From: Liolophura sinensis
Taxonomy: Eukaryota; Mollusca; Polyplacophora; Chitonida; Chitonidae
Direction of reading: 5' to 3'
DNA: 64,000 nt
Assembly (NCBI RefSeq): GCF_032854445.1
Contig: NC_088295.1
Location: forward strand, 16,851,385 to 16,915,384
The notes beneath the pieces are model-generated. The model was given only the letters and a program-made list of their open reading frames with translations, was not told the DNA's origin and did not search any database. The first letter of the stretch is position 1; each line of letters starts with the position of its first letter. A program made the translations under genes and the position numbers. Shown in pieces: positions 10,523 through 22,108 of the stretch.

Positions 10523-13500
10523 TATACTGCGCTATAATGCTCCATTGATACGTATATATATTCGGCATATATAACCAATTAATTCTTTATTTTAAATTAT
10601 TGTGAGTATTAAATTTAAGACGGAAACGTACGAAACATTTTCTTTAGCTATAGCAGGTATTTTCAACAAATACAATCACAATTTTTGGTGACGTCATATC
10701 ATGGCAGTTATACGATGTAACCTTCTATACATATGAACAGTCAACCGATTGTTTTGGTATACAGAATGAAACAGAATATACCAAATGTTGACTTAGTTGT
10801 AAAATTTACCTTTTCCAGTTCACACTAAAAACATATTCAATGAGAAAATGTGCATTTGTCATAGTATATAAAAACATTCATACATACACACCATCTCATT
10901 CAAACAACAGCCAGTCACATCAACTGTGTACAAAACATTGTGTATGGCGTGAGGTCACGTATCTCTCTGCGTGGCCAGTGGACAAAGTGTGTTCTATTGA
11001 TTCAGGATATAACTTGACCTTGAAAATGTCACACAACATATGGCAGTTGATGTCCTCGAGTTTTACAACTACATCCGGGTATAAGAGCTTCGGGCGTATT
11101 GGGTGAATAGCTTGTAACCAGAGTTGAATTCTTTTTGACCGATATTTATATGTATCATGATGGTTTTCTTGTAACTGTAAAAGGTTTCTTGTCGAACATG
11201 TGTGCACATGTGTATATAAATGCTCACTATATATGAGTAATCCCCAACTGTCTTTCAGACACTTCACAGCGGTGTCGTCGCGTATATAGCAGGTCTGTCC
11301 TAATAATGCCTACCAATTTACACTGACGTCTCACTACAACATCCCCTCGAGGACACCTAGCATCACATCCCGCTCATATACAGTCACGGTACATTCACAC
11401 CGACCAGACCTACACGTCTATTTAAATCTCAGTTCGTTATAGAACTATGAAATCCCACGTGCATGGCGGACGGTTAACTACTTGGACACTGGAGTGCCAT
11501 AAGGAATACTAGCTTAAATGTGAAGGAGATACATTAAATTACAGTACGGAGGACTACATGTGTCCGCAAATAATTTTGGTACTGCTAATATAAAGATACA
11601 TATACATGTATAATGTGGAATTAATAGACTGTACATTTCCATGCAAGTGAGTACATGCATGACATTAAGTTACACATCACTCAACACGTTTTCTTAATGA
11701 TAAAATGATACAATATGTTAAGAGGCTGTAAAGTGTGAGAGTCTTACAATGTTATCTCGCGTAAACGTAATGGTTGTTCAAGTTATACCATAATGTCAGA
11801 TATTTAACATGCTTGTTTAGCAGAAAACAGCGCACATATAGAAGTATAATGTTTGATTACATAACATTTTAAGTACTGAAATTCTTACACCTTATAAAGT
11901 GGTAACTTTACAAATATTTTTCTTTCTCCGCCATTGCAAAATGCAGGATTAAACATTATCACAGTTATGTATAACATTTTACGTGTAAGTGTGACTTTGG
12001 TATAAGCGACATTGGTATAAGCGACATTGGTGAGCCGATTCTCGGTGCATCATGACAACATCTGAGAGTTATTATATTATTATAGCTGGACGTTTTCTGC
12101 CCATAACGCTATAATGTATATTACAATGCATTATAGCTAGTGTTTATGTTTGAGTGTGGTACACCTGGCCGATGTATATGGTCTTTGACAAAAATATTAA
12201 AATGCAGACCGATAATGATAGATACCTTATGATAAGTAATACATCAAAGAACAATGAATTATAGGTAGGCAAATCTGCTTATATAAATACATGTACGTGG
12301 GTTACAATAACATGAGTGCATGTTGTGGAAGATTTAACAAGGATGAAACTTACGTACAGGATTTAATCATTCAAGGAAATGTTTACCAACTAAGGGTAGA
12401 TCAGTGAATAGTGGTTTTGCTGATAATATACTTCCGCATTGCATCCTATGCACTGCAATGGCCGTACCCGCTGGATCAATCCAAACAAGAGTCGATAAGA
12501 AACGATTTGAAAAATAACTAGAAACTTCTTCTGTGACGCGTACAGTGTGCTAAGCTATCAATATATGTTTACTATAGTGTGTTAATACCAGTAGAATATA
12601 GCAATATAAGAAAGCTACATTTTTTTCACAAAATTTCTCGAATATACTTCCCATTTAAAAACATTGTGTTAGTGTCACAGAAAATTTTATCGCCCAGAAG
12701 ATCGAATATAGGTCAGCTGTGGATCACTGTGTTATACGTTGGTAGCAGAATATTTCTTTGAGTATAGCCTGGGCTATGTTTAGATATATCTATGTACTAC
12801 AAGATGTACCAAAACACAAGGAGACCCAGTGTGAAGTTCCACAGTATACGGTAAATGCAGCCCCAGGAATATGCATGTCTAAGGCTAACCATTCACAGAG
12901 AGTCCTATATCTAAATGTAGGTCTTTATTCAGGGCCCAATCACCAAAGGGTTACCTACTCTAGACTCCCGTTGAAGTGGCCTATGCAATGATTTATCTTG
13001 CGTTATACTACGATACACATAATTTTGTATCAACCTTATATTTTGCATGGCGATGCACGAGTTTGTCTGGACAAGTCGGCTTCTGAGCCCTACACTATAG
13101 CTACATCTACGCCATCTGTCTAGTAGGTCACAGGTATTAGGGCGGTACAGAGGCACAACTACGACTATAGGTTATATAGCCGTTTGTGGTTTTGTATGCA
13201 TGCAAGGTTACCTTTGGCGTAATCCAGTGGGGTTCTCCCAGAAGTTGGAATCAATCACCCTGCATTAAGCGAACACGTGCCATAATGCAGCTGAATGATT
13301 GCACTACACACATTTCATCAGTTCGTCAAGACAAGCAAGAAATGGCGCCAGAGGGATCAAAATATTGACAATGTGTGGCGGGAGGCGGGAATTTTCTTGG
13401 GAATTCCCCTGCTCTATATTCACAAGTAAAGGCTGGTGCAGGCTAAGCCGTTTGCGAACTCTCTCACTATCCTTCAGTTAACTTGTACTTAATGACGATT

Positions 13501-14493
13501 TCTGGTCGACTGTGTTGATTCATACAGACTTATGCACAGAAGAAATGCCCATGGTTTTATTTTTTACAGTACATGGTTTCTATAACTGCCCGATACAGGC
13601 CAACATTCTTGGGAAGTCACGAAAGGCTTGACATACATGAACAAAATGAACTACACACTTCGCATTTCATGCAGTTTTTATTACAAACAGGTCTAACTTT
13701 GAAAACGCGTTCAACTCTTTTGCCAACATATTGCATGTCGGTTTCTGAGATTTGTATCGTTAGAAACAAAGTATAAGGCAATGGACATCAAAACGATGAA
13801 AACGATGATTTTGTGGTCCAAGATCAAAGGTAGCCATATTACATGGCTAGGCTTCCATAAAGAATCTAAGAATTTCTAATGGGAAAAGTACGCAATCTGT
13901 TATTCCAGTATATACACAGAAAGTGGCTATGCTATAGGCTTAAAGGCTACAAGATGAACTTGGCAAACTGTATACAGATTGGAACAGTCGTACCCGGCGT
14001 TAAGGCAGAATTCTAAAAATGGCGGCCTGCCGCGAAACATCAGTGAGCCACTTATCCCGTGTAACTTAATAAAATCAGATCTGTGCGTGGTTAACTGACG
14101 TCCAAAAAGCGACTATTAGCTCGCACTGTATTCACTATATACCATATATATATTTGTTTTCATAGGTATTCTATATTTTTGGTATTTGGCACAACCCATA
14201 GGCCAAGTTGTAGGGTCGTGATCAATTCCGCACTTGGGCTCAGGCGTACATGTGTACAGCAAACACCTCTGAACACCACGCCTGTATGCATCATGTGTCA
14301 TGCATGCAAAACTTAGACGTGCACGTGCTTATCATCTCATCTGCCATGTCGTGTCTCATACATACAAACACATGGAAATAAAAGTAGATATATGGCAATT
14401 ACCGAACTCTATTTTCCGCTCCACAATTTTACATTTGCACGATCTACCAAAAAAAAAATAAATAAATAAATAAAATTAAAAAAAAAAAGGTCA
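10523..14493. other. Intergenic, nothing recognised
   Basis: AT-rich DNA with scattered short ORFs that match no family I know. A 17-bp direct duplication (GGTATAAGCGACATT core) is at about 11999-12032. Poly-A and AAATA runs lie at 14450-14488, just before the MITE. Confidence 0.5.
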
Positions 14494-14636
14494 GGGCCCA
14501 GTTTCATAAAGGTGTCGCGTACATGTATAATAATCGCACATACAGGACAACGACTCGGTGATAGTGACGTACAAAATATCGTACTACACATGTACGATAA
14601 GAAAAATGGGGTACGCCGCTTTGTGAAACTGGGCCC
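14494..14636. mobile_element. GGGCCC-ended MITE
   Basis: A 143-bp element with ends GGGCCCAGTTTCATAAAG and, on the complement, GGGCCCAGTTTCACAAAG. The centre is non-coding and includes TACATGTA-type palindromic words. The short plus-strand ORF through it is a shadow. Confidence 0.85.
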
Positions 14637-14756
14637 AGGTTCAATAAGTTCAGGATTAATTTACTGTGTAATTTTTGATAATCCTCCGAGGCTGACTTAG
14701 ATAATTGGTTGGTTATAAATGAATTCAGTTTCCATCATCCTCATTTTTGGCTGTTG

Positions 14757-14845
14757 TTTAAATTTATTTCATTGGATTGAAGCTTTATACTCAAGAATAT
14801 TTCACTTATTCATGACCGTCGGTGCTTTTTAGGTGGAGGAAATCG
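14757..14845 (-). mobile_element. SINE remnant, core only
   Basis: It keeps ACTCAAGAATATTTCACTTA, then a decayed GGTGGAGGAAA, all on the complement of the SINE core. The rest is not recognisable. Confidence 0.6.
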
Positions 14846-15480
14846 ATGTGGTTTGGTTATACCCCCGATCTATGGCTGGTAACTGACGGACTTTTCAACG
14901 TTTTGATGACATACAGATTTCCCCGCGCTACCTCAAAATGAATGCCAAATCAGTGGTGGATAACACTGTTACATGTCAAAATATAAAACCATCACTTTCA
15001 TATGGAAGAAATGAAAGTAATCAGTAATAAATATGCTATGTCATAAATATAACAATACAAAATGAAGAAGAACCTGATAACGTATAAACATATATTTACA
15101 TTTATCTAAGTCTTCGCCGAGCAAATATCTTCCCCCCATACATGAAATAAGACTTGGGCCATACATTTGTACGACTTTTTGTTTTGATAATGTACACTAC
15201 TCAACGATGTGCGACAGATAAAATCGTTATCACCCACCCGCAAAATAGTCTCTTTTTGTACATTTTTTGGTTTCCCAACATGAGACAACAAACCTGAAAT
15301 TTGCTAAAATCAGGCAAAACCTTTTAACTTTATATCAATGATACTGCGCAAAAAAATATTCATGTATGAAATATGACTAACCATTCGATGAAGGAATCAG
15401 GTTAATTTGTTATAAATATGACACTCACGAGATCTAGGTAGATGAATGGAACAAGGTGCGACTTTTTTTTTAAATTTTAG

Positions 15481-15582
15481 GTGCGGGACAAAACGGACTA
15501 AAGTACTCATATATAATGGAAGTAAACTACATGAATAACCCGAGAAACAGAGGTCAGAGTGCACTGACACCACCAAATCAAG
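15481..15582 (+). CDS. Candidate first exon, gene unknown
   Basis: A strong polypyrimidine acceptor (ttttttttaaattttag) precedes 15481, and CAAG|gtaggt follows 15582. Inside is ATG 15516, then 22 codons rich in Asn, Pro and Arg (start MEVNYMNNPRNRG), ending in phase 1. The exon could join 16247-16458 in frame. No homology is recognised. This is a splice-signal argument only. Confidence 0.3.
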
Positions 15583-15607
15583 GTAGGTATCAGACTAAAT
15601 ACTATTG

Positions 15608-15657
15608 TTGCGATCAAATAAAGAAACCTGTTTTAAGGTTTCTTTATTTGATCGCAA
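15608..15657. repeat. Perfect 21-bp hairpin
   Basis: Arms 15608-15628 and 15637-15657 are exact complements around an 8-base loop (TGTTTTAA). The arm begins TTGCGATCAAATAAAGAAAC and contains AATAAA on one strand and its complement on the other. It lies just after the candidate exon donor. Confidence 0.95.
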
Positions 15658-16246
15658 GTGTATCAGAAGTGTAGTTCTATTTCACGAGGTTTAAAATCCC
15701 AACAGATCATATAACCCTCCATGATCTATACACTCGAGGGTAAAAAAATCTTCCAGGTCGTTTGTATCTCTGCATTTAGACCTATACATGAAGGCCTATA
15801 GACATTTGGGCCATATGCCAACTCGCCGAGGATTATAAGACAACCCATAGGATGAACATTGCCCTGAAACAGATGATTATGGGATATTTTAAATAGCAAG
15901 ACAATTTGCTGGAACATCCAAGATGTATACATATCCTTACCTATCTCATACGTGGATTTCACCCTAACGTTGGTCCATGACATTTCATGCCTCACGTTTC
16001 CCCGGGTCTTTCCAAGGGAATTCCCCTTTCAGCCATCACATGTAATATCCATGTGATGTATATGTAGGCATGCTGATATTAACATTTTGATCAACGATAA
16101 AACTTCCTTCAGCATAATCACATATTTAAACAGCCAGCGTCAGGATCCTGTCTATCGGGTATATGGATTAACTTCATGTACGACATTTTTTTTACAGGGA
16201 AAGAAGTGTGTAAGGACTTAATAATGTAGTGTTATATCTGCCTGAG

Positions 16247-16458
16247 ACGGCCACTTACTGCATGTTCTACAAAGCAAACAGGACTGGATGATCAATCTGC
16301 AGAGAGGATGTGAACTCAGTGACAGGGTATTAGTCACATGCCAGATCAACACTGTTGTGGCATATTTACAACGGGCTACAATGACTAATCTGCAGTGTGT
16401 GCTCATCCCCATTGCGGAAGTGTTTGAGATACCGTCAAAAACCAAACAAGCACCATAA
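16247..16458 (+). CDS. Candidate terminal exon, gene unknown
   Basis: After a weak acceptor (tatctgcctgag) an open frame of 69 codons runs to TAA 16456-16458. It includes DRVLVTCQINTVVAYLQ and ends SKTKQAP. Its phase fits the exon ending at 15582, giving about 92 residues in total. A stronger acceptor at 16198 competes but meets a stop after ten codons. I do not recognise the protein; it may be chance. Confidence 0.22.
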
Positions 16459-17049
16459 AGGGCTTTCCTATATCTTAATATGATACAACAGTTCTGATGA
16501 CAATTACACGGAAAAAGGAAAATAATAACTGATAACAGACATCGATGACAAAAAGGTCGACATGCTCGGACATAGTTAGGCTATTCAGTAATCACCATTT
16601 ACCTGGTGATGAAGGAATCTTAGACGTAAGTCAAAATGTCAAAACACTTGAGAATTGTCATTTTTAAAATAACAATGTCAAAATATTGCTTCACAACGTA
16701 AATTCTGGGTAAGTTACTGTATAACAAATTTCAACTAAAATAACAGAAAGCAACATACCAAGTTTAATGATGGAAATTTTGGCTTAAGTCTAAGATCGCT
16801 TCATAACCCCAGGGTCAGGCCAAAAAAAGCTGGGTAACTCCCAATGATGATCAGCTCATCTTTATTGCCAAAACAACGAAGCATCAAAGCAAGATATCGC
16901 GAATACAGCGTTAGTTACAAGTTCAAACAAACAGTTGTTAGAAAAACAACCATACATGTATATGGTACCGAGCAGAGACAACTGAACAAACGTGTGCTGG
17001 TATCGGGCTGACTTGCAGATAACAGCTATCAGCCCACTCACATATAGAT

Positions 17050-17475
17050 GTGCTGTCAGTCGGTCAACTGGTAGACAATAGACATCTGGCCACAGTCAAA
17101 ATGAGCTGGCGCCCGGCCAACTGGTACAGAGTTGGACACAGGCAGTCATAATACGCTGGCGCCACACAGTCAGAATGTGCGAGCACCTGGCTGACTCCAT
17201 GTCAACAGGCATCTCGCACACACAGTCAAACCGGCCGGCTGGTAGACACAGACAGTCAATATGTTCTGGCGCCATAGGGTCAAAATGTGCTGACGTCACA
17301 AGTCAAAATATCAGACAACATACATCTGGCCTAACCTTATCAAATGTACTGGTACCCGGTCGAATGATAGACAACACACGTCGTTCCACACAACCAAACA
17401 TGCAGGTACCCGGCCGACTAGTAGACAACAAACATCTGGTCCCACACAGTCAAACGTGCTGGTACCCAGCAGATA
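17050..17475. repeat. Degenerate minisatellite, about 55-60-bp unit
   Basis: About seven diverged copies of a unit with CTGGTACCCGGCCGACTGGT, then AGACAACA-ACATCTGG and CACACAGTCAAA. It abuts the Ty3/gypsy remnant. ORFs through it are repeat artefacts. Confidence 0.8.
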
Positions 17476-17754
17476 AGTAGTAGATAAGTGGTCCCAAGTT
17501 CAACACACTGCAGGTAAGAACCTTTCTACTGCCTACACATTGTCTCGAGCACCAGTTACTGTGGAAGACAAGACAGACATGCTACTCGAGGACGAGACAA
17601 ACCTGTTAGTAACACAGTACTGGAGGCCATGCCAGCCACACAAAGACGACTGGATAAAATTCGTGGTAAGCTAACACAAAAAGTCATGCATTATTGTTCT
17701 AGCGCATGGTCGACTTCAGCGAAGACAGACGCAGAACTTCAACCTTATTGATGT

Positions 17755-18610
17755 ATATGACAGGAGCTTACAGTGCAGCAAGGACTTGCTATTCAGAAAA
17801 AGGCTTTTTATCTTAGAAACTTTGAGAAGGGACATTCTTGATCTTGAGGGAATTATAAAGTGTCCTACTGTACCAAATTTCATTATGGTTGCCATGCCTC
17901 TCGTCTGAGTTGAAATTTAAAGTTTTCTGTGTAAAAGAGAGAAGACAGCGATCGGAACCACTACTTCCTTCGAAGATGACGGATTATCCTTGGCAAAAAG
18001 TCGGGATAGATCTGTTCGAATAGAAAAGCAACACCTACCTTGTGATTGTGGATTAGTATTCGAGGTTCATTGAGATTGCTCATCTCAGAACCACCACGAC
18101 AGCAAGAGTAACAGAGCATGCGAAATCCATTATATTGTTATATCCCATAACGGTCCAGAGTTTGCCTCACACGAGATAGGAAAGTCTGCCGACTCTTATG
18201 GACTTCCGCACATAATTAGTAGTCCACGTTACCCTGAAGGTAATGGAGAAGCGGAAAGAATAGTACAGACAATGAAAGGACGTCTTCGGAAAGCAGACGA
18301 CCCTTACATCGTCATACTTAGTTACCGCACTACTCCGTTGCAGAATGGATAAACTCCTTCTAAGTTATTAATGGGACGGAAACGCAGAAACAAAGTACGA
18401 GTATTGCCGCCCACCCTCATAAACAATAACTTTGATCAGTTACATAAAATGAAATAGCTTCACGTACATTTTCCAGGACAGAATGTATGGATAAGAAAAC
18501 CAGAACAAAGTGAAGCGACAGTGTTGCGCTCAGCAGGGAATCGCGATTACATAGTGAAGACTTCAAAGGGCATTAAACGACGCTAACGTTCACAACTTGT
18601 GCTTAGAGAG
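17755..18610 (+). pseudogene. Ty3/gypsy integrase, decayed
   Basis: Across shifting frames it matches the gypsy integrase order: ELTVQQGL and LRRDILD (N-terminal part), PWQKVGIDLFE (first catalytic Asp), NGPEFAS, GLPHIISSPRYPEGNGEAER (which includes the catalytic Glu), DDPYIVILSYRTTP, then GNRDYIVKTSKG in the C-terminal part. The motif usually written DNGPxF reads HNGPEF, so the second catalytic Asp is His. Several stop codons and frameshifts interrupt it. It is followed by a polypurine tract and an LTR in the same orientation. Confidence 0.92.
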
Positions 18611-18950
18611 CCAACCTAAACAGTAAAGGCAAGTCACCCTGAGGAAATGTGTTACTCCACAGGCCTGACTACAATGGAATTTCAAGACAATGACAGAGAA
18701 CAATCTGTGAACCATCGAACAGTAGCCCAACCAAGTAACTGCATAACGACATGCCAAGGTCGTCGAGTGAGAAAGCCTGTTCGCCTTGATTTGTGAACTG
18801 AAACAGTAAATGCATAACAAGTTTTTGTGAAATGGAAGACTGTTCTTTCAAAATTAAAAAAAGGTTACTTTCATGTTTAAGAATTGTTCTTTGCAGTTGA
18901 ATTCGTCTTGAGAGTTGGTTATTGTACAGATTGATCTTCACAATATCACT

Positions 18951-18962
18951 TTGAAAAGGGGA
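18951..18962 (+). promoter_or_regulatory. Polypurine tract before the LTR
   Basis: TTGAAAAGGGGA lies directly before the TGTAGTG start of the LTR. This is the expected plus-strand priming site of an LTR retrotransposon. Confidence 0.75.
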
Positions 18963-19138
18963 TGTAGTGTTTAGTACATATGTACATGTAATATGTTAGT
19001 GCACACACATGTATGACGGGTAACGCATTGTATGATGGGATCGTGAGGTGGCATGACAATAAATGGACATCTTACATCAATCAGCTCTTCTGTGTTATCT
19101 TTATGTGCTGTGTGAACGCATGGTAATGCGGCACAACA
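18963..19138 (+). repeat. LTR, plus orientation (3' LTR of the element)
   Basis: About 176 bp, starting TGTAGTGTTTAGTACATATG and ending near CACAACA. It contains the block TGATGGGATCGTGAGGTGGC and a TCTTCTGTGTTATCTTTATG segment, all shared with the inverted copy at 21106-21270. Confidence 0.9.
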
Positions 19139-19984
19139 GGTGAAGAATCAGTTCTATAATATATCTTGTGTGCCATAAACAACAGGTGTACAATTAATTA
19201 AGCCTATTATAAATGTCCAAAACGTAAGACCTCACGGACATTATATAATCGCTATCAGACCAGTTTAGACTTCAGTACCATATCTGGAATATTTTTAAAA
19301 CAGCAAATGAGTTAAAAGTTCGTTCCTTAAATGTAGGACATCCCTGACAATTGATGACACTCTGGTTTTTCAGCAAATTTTCTTCTCTTATATCCATTAA
19401 AAGGTGTGTGCGAAATATGAAATATATGCAGGCGTAGCAAATGACATTCATATAGGCCTCTACCAACCGCCAACCATAATGGATGTTTCGGATCAGCAAT
19501 CGGGAGACTAATTTCCAAAACAACGTTCAATACAAACGAAAAACTGTAAGAGTACATCAAGGAAGTTAGGACGGATCTGTGTAAAGTGACGGGGTCCACA
19601 GTTTTCAGTGATGACGAAAGACACAAGGAATGTTTCCTTAGACAAATAAATTTATCACTGTCTAAAGTGCGTGGTAGTTCATAAGTTGTCGGTAATCAGA
19701 ATATGTATATCAGTTGCCTTTTCATATACAAGTATATGTTCATATACCGCGTGGCGATCATATTCGACATGATAAATATACGGACCCTAAACCAGTATTA
19801 AGCAGAAAACGTAAAGGCTTACGTTTTAAACGTTTTAATAATTTTGTACTCAAGAAGATTATGGCTTATCCATCTAACCCAAAATATACGAATTAAAAAC
19901 ATGTTGTCTGTTTTGACTACATGGAACCAGACGTCTGTTGTCTACTAGTTTATTTCTTACACTGGTTCCCTTCCACAAGTAACT
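19139..19984. other. Spacer between the two element halves
   Basis: No recognisable RNase H or other element domain. The short ORFs on both strands look random. Any inversion breakpoint should lie here or next to the 19.14-kb LTR end. Confidence 0.45.
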
Positions 19985-20840
19985 CCCACAAAGGCTTTAT
20001 TTTTTCTGCTAAACTGGGGGCAAATTTTCAAACATGGTTGGCCATACCTAACAATCGACGGACTTCAGTCACAGTTGCTAGTCTAAGAAAGTTCTGAATC
20101 GCTGCCACTTTATTAGGGTCCACAGCGACACCTTCAGAGAAATTCTGTGACCTAGAAAAGCTATCTTTGGTTGTGAAAACATCTTCTAGTTTCGTAGTAC
20201 TGTCTGAAGCCTGTCGTCACGTTCTTCACTGCCTTTTCCTGATATGAACACATCATCAATCACAAAAGACTCCAGGAATACCATCTAGGAGCTGGGACAT
20301 GATCCTGTGAAATACTTCCGTGCCACTGGAAATGCCAAGCAGAGGCCTTGGAAACAATATCTCCCAAATGGAATTATGAATGTCGTCAGGGGCTGTGACG
20401 ATTCATCAAGAGAAACTTGGTAAAATCCACTATCCCAGTCCAATTTGGAGAAAACAGTTGCTCCTGACAGCTGTGCCAGTAACTGATCTGTCGACGGAAA
20501 GCTTTCCTGAAGAACACTCTCGTTCAACTTGGTGATATCCACGCTTGGCTTTGGTACGACCACCATCGGTGCACATCAAGATGTTGGCTCCTTAATGGGT
20601 CTAATGACACCTAACTGTTCCATCTGCTGTAACTCCACCTTGACCTTTGCCATTAATGTTAATGCAAGGCGTCTCGGTGACCTTATGTCCCTTTCAGCTT
20701 TCCAAGCCCAAAAAATAACTTTGGGTAACGTCCCTGGAACTTGTCTGAAACGGGTATAGTTGCACAAATTCGTCTGGGTGGAGGTTGTGGAGGGCCATCT
20801 CCCTGATCTGATAGCAACATGTTGATAACGGACCAAGGGG
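19985..20840 (-). pseudogene. Ty3/gypsy reverse transcriptase, decayed
   Basis: On the minus strand: RSPRRLALTLMAKVKVEL, QMEQLGVIRPIKEPTS, then MVVVPKP, DITKLNE, ATVFSKLDWDSGFYQV and TTFIIPFGRYCFQGL, in two frames. A decayed FVIDDVFISGKG (the YxDD region), FLGHRIS, and finally a TEVRRLLGMAN-like end follow. About ten residues are missing after VVVPKP. The catalytic YVDD reads VIDD, and stops occur between the YxDD block and the end. Confidence 0.92.
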
Positions 20841-21105
20841 AACAGCTTTTGCTCTACAGTAGTGATGTAGCTTGTACGCTTATCTCCCCTGAACGTGAAA
20901 CTGTCCGGTCACAACGGCGAAGGGACAGTACTCTTGTTCAGAGTAATGTGTATGGTATTACTGACAGAATTATTGCCCTTGATGTTGTTGTGGTTTCGCC
21001 TATAATCGCAAACATTTTAGCGACTATTTGCTCACAAGTCCGTGTTTCCTTACCTTTCAGTCCAACTAATGGAATTCTGTATCACATCCAGCACTTGTGA
21101 TACCA

Positions 21106-21270
21106 TGTCGCGTTGCCATGTGTTCGCTTAGCACATAAAGATAACACAGAAGAGCTGACTGATGTAAGATGTCCGTGAACTCTCATGCCACCTCACGATC
21201 CCATCATACGATGCGTTACACGTCATACGTGTACGTGCATATTACATGTACATATGTACTAAACACTACG
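21106..21270 (-). repeat. LTR, minus orientation (5' LTR of the RT half)
   Basis: Complementary to the LTR at 18963-19138 with scattered differences. Directly inside its 3' end on the minus strand is TGGTATCACAAGTGCTGG, a TGG-starting sequence where a tRNA primer-binding site is expected. Confidence 0.9.
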
Positions 21271-22010
21271 TGTTGGTTCCTAAAACCAGATCACAATAGT
21301 TAATGAGCTCCATAATCACGGAAATTTGGAGAAACGGTTTTAAATCCAGTGAGCCCCTTGGGAGATTCTTAAATCAACCTACCGGTACCGATACTTTGAA
21401 AATGTTCGTACATTTCATTCACTCCAAGAATGGTAGCTGAATTATTAAAGCATTGGAAGATGAAACATCTCTGCTTCTGAAGAATAGTTCCTGAAACCAG
21501 TACTGCGTGAATAGCGTTTTCTTGTCTATTTTAGGGCCTGCTAATAAAATGTCCTGAGAGTGTAGTATATTTTCTGATGAACTAGATATATTTAAATGCT
21601 CTCGGGCATAGGCATGGCAGTTATTCTGTAAGAGAAGGATGAACAAGCCATGACTTTTTTCGCCATTTCAAAACAACTGGTTTGCTTTAGGTTCAACGCC
21701 ACCAAGGTGGGGATACGAGCGTTATTGACCACATATTCAATTCAAGAGGCCTAGAATAGGCTGGTGTACCTAATATTTAAGTTCCGGCCCACATTGTCGT
21801 GTGTTAGACAATGCAAAGACAAAACATTTTACACGGCCTGCGCCAGAGAACAAAACCATACATCATGGGAAGTTTTCAGGAGGATTGGCGTCTATACTAC
21901 CTCCGATTTGTGATGTATTCAAATAGGTAAATAGGTAAATAAATAAAATAAATGATTTAACAGTAAATGTGTTTATTGGACAGGCTTGAGCATCACCTTA
22001 AATAAGCCTA
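21271..22010. other. Intergenic, ends at a likely minus-strand polyadenylation site
   Basis: No coding sequence seen. On the minus strand AATAAA (plus positions 21972-21977) is followed by T-rich sequence, consistent with a transcript 3' end. Confidence 0.45.
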
Positions 22011-22108
22011 CTAATATACATTTTCAGAATCACAGAGTTCGATCACATATTCGGTACAATGATGATCCTCTCCTGCTGCTGGACTGAGGGATAGGGAGTG
22101 AGAACTCT
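22011..22108 (-). CDS. Candidate terminal coding exon, gene unknown
   Basis: A weak acceptor (ggccaatttag) is followed by 31 open codons, with LSPAAGEDHHCTEYVIELCD inside, and a TAG. An AATAAA signal lies only about 35 bases beyond the stop. The compact exon-stop-signal layout looks like a real 3' exon. I found no partner exons in 22.1-27.3 kb and no homology, and PLA2G6 already has its own terminal exon. It starts with two bases of a split codon. Confidence 0.28.

Larger units (their letters stand above)
17755..21270. mobile_element. Ty3/gypsy retrotransposon remnant with inverted halves
   Basis: In coordinate order: integrase (+), LTR (+), reverse transcriptase (-), LTR (-). A minus-strand element LTR-RT-IN-LTR whose IN plus 3' LTR part was inverted would give exactly this order. 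Two nested or adjacent copies in opposite orientation is the alternative. All coding parts carry stops and frameshifts, so the element is dead. Gag is not recognisable. Confidence 0.85.

Noticed and set aside
17096-17480. 67- and 101-codon ORFs
   Set aside because: They are products of the 55-60-bp minisatellite.
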